The notes under the pieces were generated by a model that saw only the letters and a program-made list of their open reading frames with translations, made no database searches and was not told the origin of the DNA. Below are positions 52,317 through 60,402 of a DNA stretch of 64,000 bases, in pieces. The position numbers and the translations under genes are program-made. Position 1 is the stretch's first letter; each line of letters opens with the position of its first letter. Source of the DNA: Haloechinothrix_A salitolerans (GTDB taxonomy: Bacteria; Actinomycetota; Actinomycetes; Mycobacteriales; Pseudonocardiaceae); NCBI RefSeq assembly GCF_039544105.1, contig NZ_BAABLA010000024.1; one strand, given 5' to 3'.

Positions 52317-52525
52317 CGCGCCCCGCTTCCCTCTCGTAGGCCTATGGCGAACCCCCGGCGAACAACCGTGACACAGAAATCGACGCCCCAGCTAGCGGCC
52401 AAACTGGTGCTCTCGGTGAGTGAGAGTTAACGCTGTGCATTCAACTGACGGCCCTCGGCGAAAGGCGTCCCCGAACGGGCTCACCCATGCGTAGGGAACG
52501 TCAAAGCCAATGGCAAAGTCGTGGC

Positions 52526-53338
52526 GTGGCAACCCAGATCGTCATCGACGATCCCGACGACGACCGCGTCGATGACTTCCGGGATCTCAAACGCGCTGAC
52601 CGGCGGCCGGACCGTCCTGGCGGCAAGGGTTTGGTGATCGCGGAAGGAACGATCGTCGTCCGCCGGTTGCTCGCGTCGCCGTACCCGGTCCGCGCGCTAC
52701 TCGGTGTGGGGCGGCGCATCGAGGAGCTGCGCGACGACCTCGCCGACGTCGCCTGTCCCGCGTACGTGGCTTCCGCCGACGTCATGGCGACGGTGGTCGG
52801 GTTCCATCTCAACCGTGGTGTGCTCGCGGTGGCCGACCGAGTGCCCCGCCTATCGGTCACGGAGCTCGCGGCGTCCGCACGAACTATCGCTGTCCTCGAA
52901 GGTGTCGGTGACCACGAGAACATTGGCGCGCTGTTCCGCAACGCCGCCGCGCTCGACGTCGATGGGGTGGTGCTTGGCGCTGGCTGCTCCGACCCGCTGT
53001 ACCGGCGCAGCGTGCGGGTGTCGATGGGGCATGTACTGCGGGTACCTTTCGCGACGGCGGAGGAGTGGCCGAAAGCGCTGACGACGTTGCGAGACAACGG
53101 GTTTCGCGTCGCCGCACTGACACCTCGATGGAACGCGGTCTCGCTCCACGAAGTCCAACCCACTGAGGGCGAGCGGATCGCGGTGTTGCTCGGCGCGGAG
53201 GGTGACGGACTGACCGACGCGGCGATCGAGGCGGCGGACGTCGCGGTGCGCATCCCCATGGCCGATGGCGTTGATTCGCTCAACGTCGCCACGGCTGGTG
53301 CGATCGCCTTCTACGAGCTCGCCCACCGGGTGAGCTAA
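52526..53338 (+). CDS. SpoU/TrmH-family RNA 2'-O-methyltransferase
   Basis: A 270-aa SPOUT methyltransferase. An N-terminal substrate-binding part ('GGKGLVIAEGTIVVRRLL') is followed by the knotted catalytic domain with motif 1 'GVGDHENIGALFRNAAALDV', motif 2 'VLLGAEGDGLTD' and motif 3 'IPMADGVDSLNVATAGAIAFYE'. The target (rRNA or tRNA ribose) is unknown. GTG at 52526 was chosen on homologue alignment; no strong ribosome site is seen, and an ATG 39 nt upstream is an alternative. The mycobacterial counterpart also follows the MarR gene. Confidence 0.9.
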   Translation: MATQIVIDDPDDDRVDDFRDLKRADRRPDRPGGKGLVIAEGTIVVRRLLASPYPVRALLGVGRRIEELRDDLADVACPAYVASADVMATVVGFHLNRGVLAVADRVPRLSVTELAASARTIAVLEGVGDHENIGALFRNAAALDVDGVVLGAGCSDPLYRRSVRVSMGHVLRVPFATAEEWPKALTTLRDNGFRVAALTPRWNAVSLHEVQPTEGERIAVLLGAEGDGLTDAAIEAADVAVRIPMADGVDSLNVATAGAIAFYELAHRVS

Positions 53339-53376
53339 GTTAGACCGAACAGCGGAATCGGAGTCGGGAGGCGTAC

Positions 53377-54027
53377 GTGGAGCTGCGGGTTCGGGGTGAT
53401 CGCGCCGTGCTCGCCCGTGGCGACTCCGAGACCGTGCACGAACTCGCGCCGGAGCAGTTGCCGCTCGGCGCCGACCTCGCCGCCGCGCTGCACGAGTGGG
53501 CGCGGGTCGCCGCCGCGATGCGCAAGGCGGCGACCGGTCAGAGCGCGGCGCTGTCCGATCCAAGCCACGACGCCGTCGGGGTAGTGTCTCGGCGGGGACG
53601 TCAGCTCGCCGGGAGGGTGGCCACCGAGATGCGCATGACGGTGCAGTACCGCGATCCGGTGACCGACATGGCGACCGTTGTGGTGCCCAGCCCCGACGAC
53701 GGCCGACGTCGTGGACCTCGGCACGCGCGTGGCTACGACCGAGGACTGTTCCAGCGTTCACCGGGCGAGCCGACGCCGTGGGCGACCGGGCTCACCGTGT
53801 CCGCGCTGATGATGATCGTCGTGGCCGTGGCGATGCTTGGCCTGATCACGACGCTGGAACGCGCGACGCAAGGTTGGATCGCGTTCCTCGCCGCCGCCGT
53901 CGTGAGCGGTGGCCTACTGCCGTCGTTGTGGCTCGGCAGGCGCGTGCCGATCATCAGATGGGTGTGTTTCGGTGCGGCGGCTGGCCTCGCGGTGTCTTGG
54001 CTCGGGGCGCTGTTCGTGCTGTTCTAG
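53377..54027 (+). CDS. DUF2537 membrane protein
   Basis: A 216-aa protein. The first 130 residues are soluble, and three transmembrane helices follow ('TGLTVSALMMIVVAVAMLGLIT', 'GWIAFLAAAVVSGGLLPSLWL', 'WVCFGAAAGLAVSWLGALFVL'). It corresponds in position and layout to mycobacterial Rv0882. Function is unknown. The GTG at 53377 is 38 bp after the methylase gene on the same strand, so the two may be co-transcribed. Confidence 0.82.
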   Translation: MELRVRGDRAVLARGDSETVHELAPEQLPLGADLAAALHEWARVAAAMRKAATGQSAALSDPSHDAVGVVSRRGRQLAGRVATEMRMTVQYRDPVTDMATVVVPSPDDGRRRGPRHARGYDRGLFQRSPGEPTPWATGLTVSALMMIVVAVAMLGLITTLERATQGWIAFLAAAVVSGGLLPSLWLGRRVPIIRWVCFGAAAGLAVSWLGALFVLF

Positions 54028-54043
54028 CGGCGGGAGGCCATGC

Positions 54044-54724
54044 TTACGCCGACGGGGTTGCCGCCGCGGTGTCCCGGCGCGGCCGCGTCACGCGGACGCT
54101 GTTGGCGACTCGCATCGCCGCCGTCAGCACCGCTTGGCAGGCCGCATCGTTCGCGGTGCTGACCGTCATCAGCACGACGTGCGCGCCGTCCGGCGTCGGG
54201 ATCTGAAACTCCGCGGTGATGCGCGGCAGCACCGCCGCATGTCCGTTCCCGGTCAGGTCGGACGGCAGGCGGTACTCACCAGCGGTCACCGCCACCATCG
54301 CCGGGCCGATGGCCAACCGGATCACCCTGACGTCGGCGTGTGGATGCCGTTCCTGATACCGCTGCCGGAGCCGCGCGGCCGCGACATCGCGGTGGCTGCG
54401 CAGCGCTGCCAGCTGGTCCTCGCTGGTCATGTTCAGCGAGGTGATGGCAACGGCGAGATCGGCGAGTACTGGTTCGGCAACAGCGTCAACGTCGACGGGA
54501 AACCGGCCGTACAGCCGGATGCTCTCCTCCGCGAGCAGGTGCGCGAACCACGTGACGTACCTCGGGAGTTCCGCGGTGTGCTCGCCAGCATGCGGTGTCA
54601 GCTTCGCGGCCAGCACGTCGACGCTGGGCGCGTTGTCCTGCTCGTTGGCGCGCAGCGGCAACCCGACGAACCCCGGCGGCGGCGTCAGCAGCAGTTCCGG
54701 CTCGTGCGTTCGCTCCTCGGTCAT
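54044..54724 (-). CDS. Hypothetical protein, third gene of a WXG-like three-gene unit
   Basis: A soluble 226-aa protein of unknown function. It has no signal peptide and no transmembrane helix. A Pro-rich N-terminus precedes an alpha/beta region ('RVIRLAIGPAMVAVTAGEYRLPS', 'EFQIPTPDGAHVVLMTVSTAN') that looks like proteins encoded beside type VII secretion substrates in Pseudonocardiaceae. The ATG at 54724 overlaps the stop of the WXG-like gene by ATGA, so it is made together with it. A chaperone-like role for that neighbour is possible but unproven. Confidence 0.72.
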   Translation of the reverse strand: MTEERTHEPELLLTPPPGFVGLPLRANEQDNAPSVDVLAAKLTPHAGEHTAELPRYVTWFAHLLAEESIRLYGRFPVDVDAVAEPVLADLAVAITSLNMTSEDQLAALRSHRDVAAARLRQRYQERHPHADVRVIRLAIGPAMVAVTAGEYRLPSDLTGNGHAAVLPRITAEFQIPTPDGAHVVLMTVSTANDAACQAVLTAAMRVANSVRVTRPRRDTAAATPSA

Positions 54725-55494
54725 TCCCACCCACGCTCCTCGACACGCTCTCGATCGCGTTCGGCTCGCGTCGCGCTGTCCTCGTCGATGCCGTCGGCGA
54801 TGGCGTTCTCTAGCGCCACCGCGATTTCTTCCTGAATGGCCAGCGACCCCACGCCAGAACCGGGCCGCATAGCCACGGCGAGCCCGCCGACGTCGCGCAG
54901 AACGTCCGATGCGTTGGCGATGACGTTCGCGCTGTCGTCTATGACGTCGGCGACGACGCGCTCGGCGTCTCCGCGGGCCTCGGCGAACTCCATGCCGACC
55001 GTGCCGAAGGTGTCACCCGCCGCTTCGAGGCACCCGCCGGACAAGCCCAGGTCGTCAGGGGCGAGGTCCCGCGCCTTCTCCAGGAGCCCAGCAACGCGCC
55101 GAGCGGATTCGTCGTGCTGCCGCCTGAGCCGCTCGGCCGCTGCGAACACGACGTCGAGCTCCGCGTCGCGGGCCTCGCGTGCCTGTAGCTCCAGCTCCCA
55201 TGCTCGCCGCCGCAGCTCGCTCAGCTCAGCGTGCCAGTCGGCGAGCGCCACGGCCGCCCGCGACATCGACCGCATGGCGGCGTCCAGGTACTCGGGCAGA
55301 TCGTCGACTCGCCGCACGAACGCCTCGCCCGCCTCGCCCTCCCAGATCCCGGCCTGGTCGACGATCGAGCTGATCGCATCGCGCGCGAACGCGAGTCGGT
55401 CACTGACTCGCTCGTACCGCTCGGCGCTCGCGTCGACCCTGCCGAGCTCGCCTGGTGCGGGGTTGAACCCCAGCGCATCGAACCCGCGGGTCAT
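54721..55494 (-). CDS. WXG100-like helical protein, putative type VII substrate
   Basis: A 257-aa, almost entirely alpha-helical protein. Near residue 50 it has 'IWEGEAGEAFVRRVDDLPEYL', with a W-x-G turn between two helices as in WXG100 or LXG proteins. Long helices rich in Ala, Arg and Glu follow ('ELSELRRRAWELELQAREARDAELDVVFAAAERLRRQ'), then a C-terminal acidic tail. No toxin or enzymatic domain is visible. It may be secreted by the ESX (type VII) system, but no secretion gene is in the window. It overlaps both neighbours by ATGA. Confidence 0.72.
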   Translation of the reverse strand: MTRGFDALGFNPAPGELGRVDASAERYERVSDRLAFARDAISSIVDQAGIWEGEAGEAFVRRVDDLPEYLDAAMRSMSRAAVALADWHAELSELRRRAWELELQAREARDAELDVVFAAAERLRRQHDESARRVAGLLEKARDLAPDDLGLSGGCLEAAGDTFGTVGMEFAEARGDAERVVADVIDDSANVIANASDVLRDVGGLAVAMRPGSGVGSLAIQEEIAVALENAIADGIDEDSATRAERDRERVEERGWE

Positions 55495-55598
55495 GATCCG
55501 TCCAGGGCCCTGCTGATGTCGCGGCCCTCATGTGGCCCATCGTCGAGCGTGGTGATCAGCGTGCCAAGTTCGGCGATGTTCACCGTGTACCCGATCAT
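55491..55598 (-). CDS. 35-aa small protein coupled to the WXG-like gene
   Basis: An open frame from ATG at 55598 encodes MIGYTVNIAELGTLITTLDD and then GPHEGRDISRALDGS. It has an excellent AGGAGGGG ribosome site 4-5 nt upstream, and its stop overlaps the next start as ATGA. Strong initiation plus exact coupling argue that it is translated. The protein is too short for any known domain. It may be a small partner of the WXG-like protein or a leader that sets its translation. Confidence 0.65.
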   Translation of the reverse strand: MIGYTVNIAELGTLITTLDDGPHEGRDISRALDGS

Positions 55599-55661
55599 GC
55601 GTCCCCTCCTGCCTCCGTGCTGGTTGAGACGCGGCGGAAGGCGACCGGGTTCCGCGGGGTG

Positions 55662-56498
55662 CTAGCCGCGCTGGCTACGCACGCCGAGCAGGACGTCCTC
55701 CCAAGCGGGGACGACAGGATGCCCCTTCTTGGTCTTACGTCGCTGCGGGACGTCGTCCGCTGGTGCTTCCGGAGCGGACTCGGCTTCGGCTTGCGTGGGC
55801 AGCGGGGCCTCGATCACCGTGGCGCCCTCGTCCTGCTCAGCGTCACCGGCCGAGTCGAGCATGGCCTGCGCGTCGTCCGCTTCCTCGGTCACCGGACGCA
55901 ACGTCCGTGGTGACCGGCCGACTTCGGGGTCGTGCAGGTCTGCCGCGTGGTCGTCGAGCGCGGTCACGGTACCGCCATGCGCGCCAGGGGAGAACGACCA
56001 GTGCGCGCGGTTGTCCGAGCGCCCGGTCTGCCACTGGAGGCAGATGACCCACTTGCCGCCGTCGCCGCGCCAGGCGTCCCACCTCGCGGTGCTGTAGTCC
56101 TGCCCGCGCACGCCGAACGCGTACGCGACGACCTCGCCTAGGGTGCGCACGTCAGGGCCGTCCTCCCGTATCGGGTGGGCGTCCTGCGCCAGCTCGGCGG
56201 TGCGGGCGCGCTCCAACAGCACGGGGTAGGCGAAACGCTCCACACGTTGCTCCGGGATCCCGGCGCTGGCCGCGAGCTGCTCGACGGTCTCGCCGGCACG
56301 AATGCGGGCCTGAATCTCGCGTGGGCGCATCTGGCTCTCCAACTCGATCTGGATCTGTCCGAGCCGGGTGATATCGCCGCGTGCCGCGGCACGGAGCCGC
56401 TCGTCGGCCGGGAGCAAGAACTTCTCCCCGCGCTCGGTGTCTTCGCACACGATGGACTTCCCGTCCTCGTGCAGCCCGACAACCCGTAGCGCTCGCAT
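55662..56498 (-). CDS. sepH: Septation protein SepH
   Basis: An actinobacterial cell-division factor that stimulates FtsZ assembly (known from Streptomyces and Mycobacterium). The 278-aa protein has the conserved DUF3071 N-terminus 'MRALRVVGLHEDGKSIVCED' and a helix-turn-helix-like segment 'RPREIQARIRAGETVEQLAASAGIPEQRVERFAYPVLLER'. The conserved 'WRGDGGKWVICLQWQTGRSDNRAHWSF' block and a long disordered acidic tail follow. ATG at 56498 has GGAGG 5 nt upstream. Its place beside serC matches other actinobacteria. Confidence 0.93.
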   Translation of the reverse strand: MRALRVVGLHEDGKSIVCEDTERGEKFLLPADERLRAAARGDITRLGQIQIELESQMRPREIQARIRAGETVEQLAASAGIPEQRVERFAYPVLLERARTAELAQDAHPIREDGPDVRTLGEVVAYAFGVRGQDYSTARWDAWRGDGGKWVICLQWQTGRSDNRAHWSFSPGAHGGTVTALDDHAADLHDPEVGRSPRTLRPVTEEADDAQAMLDSAGDAEQDEGATVIEAPLPTQAEAESAPEAPADDVPQRRKTKKGHPVVPAWEDVLLGVRSQRG

Positions 56499-56628
56499 TC
56501 CCGCCTCCCGCGACGTCACCTATCCGAGTGGTAACAGTAAATCGGCGCGTCGGCTTGACGGTCGAGCCACGCCGATACTTGGCCCAATCTGGTCTAGTTG
56601 ATCACGCGGATGGGCGAAGGTGAGAGCC

Positions 56629-56675
56629 GTGAAGGGCATCTTACTGGCGCTTGACGCCAGCAAGATGCCCTTCAC
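56629..56675. terminator. GTGAAGGGC-type hairpin after serC
   Basis: GTGAAGGGCATCTT (56629-56642) pairs with AAGATGCCCTTCAC (56662-56675), and CTGGCG with CGCCAG inside, leaving one A/C mismatch and a short loop. It lies 14 nt past the serC stop on the transcribed strand. It shares its arm sequence with the sodA hairpin at 50014. Confidence 0.8.
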
Positions 56676-56689
56676 GACACCGGCAGCCC

Positions 56690-57817
56690 TCAGCCGAGCC
56701 GCTCCACCACGTACTCGATGCAGCGGGTCAGCTTGGTGACGTCGTCCGGCTCGATCGCGGGGAAGGTGCCGACACGCAGCTGGTTGCGGCCCAGTTTCCG
56801 GTACGGCTCGACGTCCACGATGTTGTTCGCGCGCAGCGTCTTCGCGATCGCGGCGGCGTCGATGTCGTCCGAGAAGTCGATGGTGCCGACGACCTGCGAG
56901 CGCAGCGCCGTCTCGGACACGAATGGCGAGGTGTAGCTGGTCTTCTCCGCCCACTCGTACAGCCTGCCGGACGACTCGGCCGTCCGCTCGGTCGTCCACT
57001 TCAGACCGCCGTTGCCGTTCATCCAGTCGAGCTGGTCCGCCAGCAGGAACAGCGTCGCCACGGCGGGCGTGTTGTACGTCTGGTCCTTGCGGGAGTTGTC
57101 CAGCGCCGTGGTCAGCGACAGGAACTCCGGCACCCAGCGGTCCGACCCGCCGATCTCGCCGATCCGCTCGATCGCGGCGGGCGACATCAGCGCGAGCCAC
57201 AGCCCGCCGTCCGAGGCGAACGACTTCTGCGGCGCGAAGTAGTAGACGTCGAAGTCCTCGGCGTTCACCGGCAGGCCACCGGCGCCAGACGTCGCGTCGA
57301 TCGCGACCAGCGCGCCGTCGCTGCCTTCCGGCCTGCGCACCGGCACGGCGACGCCCGTCGACGTCTCGTTGTGCGCCCAGCCGACCAGGTCAGCGCCCTG
57401 CTGGTAGCTGATCTCCGGGGCACTGCCCGGCTCGCCCTCGACCACGATCGAGTCGGCGAGGAACGGCGCGCCCTTGGTCACCTTCGCGAACTTCGAGGAG
57501 AACTCGCCGTAGGTGAAGTGCTGCGCGCGCTCGCGCACCAGCCCGAACGCCGCGGCGTCCCAGAACGCGGTGGTGCCGCCGTTGCCGAGCACGACCTCGT
57601 AGCCCTCGGGCAGGCTGAACAGCTCACGCAGGCCCTCGCGTACGCGGCCCACCAGCGACTTGACCGGCTTCTGACGGTGCGACGTGCCCATGACGGAAGC
57701 GCCGTCTGATGCCAGGTTGGCGAGCTGCTCCGGCCGCACCTTGGACGGGCCGCAGCCGAAGCGCCCGTCGGATGGCTTGATGTCGTCGGGGATGATCACC
57801 TGTCCAGATTCGGTCAT
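56690..57817 (-). CDS. serC: Phosphoserine aminotransferase
   Basis: PLP aminotransferase of serine synthesis (3-phosphohydroxypyruvate to phosphoserine), of the actinobacterial type. The 375-aa protein opens 'RFGCGPSKVRPEQLANLA', has 'SHRQKPVKSLVGRVREGLRELF', 'VVLGNGGTTAFWDAAAFGL', and the PLP lysine in 'YYFAPQKSFASDGGLWLAL'. ATG at 57817 was chosen; the frame extends far upstream without a start signal. O-phosphoserine from this enzyme is also the substrate of SbnA in the siderophore cluster. Confidence 0.95.
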   Translation of the reverse strand: MTESGQVIIPDDIKPSDGRFGCGPSKVRPEQLANLASDGASVMGTSHRQKPVKSLVGRVREGLRELFSLPEGYEVVLGNGGTTAFWDAAAFGLVRERAQHFTYGEFSSKFAKVTKGAPFLADSIVVEGEPGSAPEISYQQGADLVGWAHNETSTGVAVPVRRPEGSDGALVAIDATSGAGGLPVNAEDFDVYYFAPQKSFASDGGLWLALMSPAAIERIGEIGGSDRWVPEFLSLTTALDNSRKDQTYNTPAVATLFLLADQLDWMNGNGGLKWTTERTAESSGRLYEWAEKTSYTSPFVSETALRSQVVGTIDFSDDIDAAAIAKTLRANNIVDVEPYRKLGRNQLRVGTFPAIEPDDVTKLTRCIEYVVERLG

Positions 57818-57914
57818 GCCAGTCAGTGTGACTGACGTCCCGCTCTCGTGACCCATCGGTGTGCCCAACCGCATTCGTTTCAGTCTGTCGCGGGCGCCAC
57901 CCTGCCTCGCCGGC

Positions 57915-59288
57915 TCACTCGGTCGCGGAGCGCCAGCCCGCCTCGTCGACGCCGCCGGGAATCGGAGCGCTCGGGTCGTACGGCGTCCGGGTGAAGATGA
58001 ACGTCGCCAGGTTGAGGTGGTGCGGCACACCTTGCGTGTCCCGCTCGACACGCAGCGTCTCGCCCGCGTAGTAGCCGTCGAGGCCCTCCCACACATCGTC
58101 ACCCACGGGGCGGAACCGGGAGCGCCGTCCCGCACCGACCGGCGCCAGATCGAGCCACCCGTTCGGCAGCACCTTGACGTGGATCGGCGAGGGTCCCCAA
58201 TGCCAGAGCCCCGTGAGTTCCAGCAGCTTGAGGTCGATATCGGCGGGCCGCCACGGTTCAGGTAACGCGGGCTCGCGCTCGTCGGCCGTGCGGATCAGGT
58301 CGATCACCACGCCCAAGATGCTCACCCCAGCGGTGGTGTTGGCCATCGCGAGCGCACCGGTGCCCGACGTCTGGTCGACCATCGAGCATGCCACGAAGCC
58401 CGGCATCGACCCGGTGTGACCCGCGTAGCTGCGGCCGTGCTGCCTGACCAGCTGGAAGCCGAGGCCGTAGCCCATCGCCCAGACGTCGCCATCGTCCACG
58501 GCGACCGCCTGGCGCATCTCCGCGACGGTGTCCGGATGCAGCACGTCGCCGCTGAATCCGGCGGTGAACGACGTCCAGCGCGCGAGGTCGTCAACCGTGG
58601 ACCACAGCTGCCCTGCCGGGGCCATGGCGCCCGCGTCCGGCGTCGGCTCGGGCAGCACGACGTCCGCGAACGGGTGCACCGCCCAGCCCTTAGCCGCCAC
58701 ACCCTCAGGATGCGGGGTAGTGCGGGACATGCCGAGCGGGGTGAGGACCTCGTCGCGCAGCGCGTCCAGCCAGGTGGACTCCCGCAGCCGCGCGATGATC
58801 TCGCCAAGGATGCCGTAACCGGTGTTGGAGTAGTGGAACTGCTTGCCCGCTCGCAGCTTCAGCTCGGCGGGGGTGAGGTCGGCGGCCAGTGCCTCCCAGG
58901 TGTCGCCGATGCTGCGCTCCCACCACTCGCCCGGCGACTCCGACGTGATGCCGGACGTGTGTGCGAGCAGCTGCGCGATGGTCAGCCGTCCGAATGCCTC
59001 GGTCTTGGCGTCGTCGAGGTGGGCGTCGACCCGGTCGTTCAGGTCGAGCTTGCCCTCGTCGCGCAGCCGCATGACCAGCGCTGCCGTCAGGCTCTTGGTG
59101 ATCGAGCCGAGCCGGTACTGGGTGTCGTTCGTGGGTGGGACGTCGTCGACGAAGCCACGGCCGCCCGACCACACCAACTCGTCGCCCCGCACGACGCCCG
59201 CGACCAGCGACGGCGCACGGTTCGTCGTCTGCTCGGTGGCGATGCGCGATAGGAGGGCGAACTCGGTACTAGGGAGCATGCGCGTCAT
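57915..59288 (-). CDS. Beta-lactamase-fold serine hydrolase (class C-like)
   Basis: A 457-aa serine hydrolase or penicillin-binding-like esterase. It has SxxK in 'RLGSITKSLTAALVMRL', the YxN triad member in 'FHYSNTGYGILGEII', and the HTG motif 'AGHTGSMPGF' in place of KTG. There is no signal peptide, so it is probably cytoplasmic and not a resistance enzyme. The C-terminal 100 residues form a lipocalin-like extra domain common to this group. The start is uncertain: ATG at 59288 or 59279, neither with a ribosome site. Confidence 0.84.
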   Translation of the reverse strand: MTRMLPSTEFALLSRIATEQTTNRAPSLVAGVVRGDELVWSGGRGFVDDVPPTNDTQYRLGSITKSLTAALVMRLRDEGKLDLNDRVDAHLDDAKTEAFGRLTIAQLLAHTSGITSESPGEWWERSIGDTWEALAADLTPAELKLRAGKQFHYSNTGYGILGEIIARLRESTWLDALRDEVLTPLGMSRTTPHPEGVAAKGWAVHPFADVVLPEPTPDAGAMAPAGQLWSTVDDLARWTSFTAGFSGDVLHPDTVAEMRQAVAVDDGDVWAMGYGLGFQLVRQHGRSYAGHTGSMPGFVACSMVDQTSGTGALAMANTTAGVSILGVVIDLIRTADEREPALPEPWRPADIDLKLLELTGLWHWGPSPIHVKVLPNGWLDLAPVGAGRRSRFRPVGDDVWEGLDGYYAGETLRVERDTQGVPHHLNLATFIFTRTPYDPSAPIPGGVDEAGWRSATE

Positions 59289-59412
59289 TTTGCACTGAAT
59301 GGCCGCATCGTGCGGTGCCATTTCGCCACTGGCCACGACGGGCACCGTCGGCTCCGCCCGCCGAAAGTCGGGACTCGCGACCCAGGACGTCGGGGCTCGT
59401 GCGGCCGCGGGC

Positions 59413-60099
59413 TTACGGGGCGATGCGCTCGATCCGCCAGTCGTCGCCGTCCTCGCGGACGTAGCGGAGCCTGTCGTGCAGCCGGTCCTCCCGCCCCTGC
59501 CAGAACTCCACCAGGTCAGGCACGATCCGCCAGCCGCCCCAGTGCGGCGGCGGCGGGACCTCGTCGGTGTCAGCGAACCGGCGCTCGATCGCGTGCAGCG
59601 CGCTCTCGAGCGACCGCCTGCTCGGCACGATCCCGGACTGCGGTGACGCCCACGCGCCGAGCTGCGAGCCGCGAGGCCGGGATGCCCAGTACTCCGCTGT
59701 CTCCGCGGCGGGCACCTTCTCTACGGGCCCTCGCACGTGGACCTGCCGGTGCAGCGCGTACCAGGGGAACGTCGCCGACGCGTAGCGGCTGGTGCTCAGC
59801 TCGTGGCTCTTCGCGGAGGTGTAGTTGGTGTAGAAAGCGATGCCGCGCTCGTCGAGTCCCTTGCACAGCACGGTCCGCGACGACGGCCTGCCTTCGACGT
59901 CCGCCGTGGCGAGCACCATCGCGTTAGGCTCGGCGACACCGGCGCCGATCGCGTCGTCAAGCCACTGCCGCAGCTGCTTGGTCCACGTCGGGGCGAGATC
60001 GGCTTCGTCGAGTGCCTCCCCTTCGTAAGACACGCGCATCCCGGGCAACGTGACCGCGATACCCGATACGTCGCCCTCGCTTGCCCTGAACTCAGCCAT
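59413..60099 (-). CDS. pdxH: Pyridoxamine 5'-phosphate oxidase
   Basis: Makes pyridoxal phosphate with FMN and oxygen. The 228-aa protein has 'EPNAMVLATADVEGRPSSRTVLCKGLDERGIAFYTNYTS', 'ASATFPWYALHRQVHVRGPVEK', 'WASRPRGSQLGAWASPQS', and the C-terminal signature 'DRLHDRLRYVREDGDDWRIERIAP'. ATG at 60099 has GGAGGA just upstream; the very long upstream open frame is not coding. It is divergent from citA across 303 bp. Confidence 0.95.
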   Translation of the reverse strand: MAEFRASEGDVSGIAVTLPGMRVSYEGEALDEADLAPTWTKQLRQWLDDAIGAGVAEPNAMVLATADVEGRPSSRTVLCKGLDERGIAFYTNYTSAKSHELSTSRYASATFPWYALHRQVHVRGPVEKVPAAETAEYWASRPRGSQLGAWASPQSGIVPSRRSLESALHAIERRFADTDEVPPPPHWGGWRIVPDLVEFWQGREDRLHDRLRYVREDGDDWRIERIAP

Positions 60100-60402
60100 G
60101 CGGTGTCCTCCGGTGATCGACCAGCGCCATGCCAACTCGGTAATGATGAAGGTACGGCCCACGGTACGGGCAATGGAAGGGCGCGAATTGGTGGTGACTA
60201 TTGCTCCTGGTCGCCGTGCGTTGTCAGATAGGCATGACATCAGACGAAACGTGACCGAACACACTCCGTGTGCCGATTGCCCACCGTAACGCCACAGGAG
60301 CAGGCTAAGGCGATCTACGCACGTTAAACCACCGCGGCGCGGCGGGGGACATTCGCCGTGTCGCGCCAGCAATCCGAGAACCGGACACGGCGAGGAGCCT
60401 CG
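60100..60402. other. 303-bp divergent promoter region of pdxH and citA
   Basis: No gene, repeat or clear operator is recognised here. It must contain the promoters of both flanking genes and the ribosome sites at its ends (GGAGGA for pdxH, GAGGAG for citA). Confidence 0.7.

Noticed and set aside
57915..59288. Beta-lactamase resistance gene
   Set aside because: There is no signal peptide and HTG replaces KTG. The family is mostly esterases and peptidases, so no resistance role is claimed.
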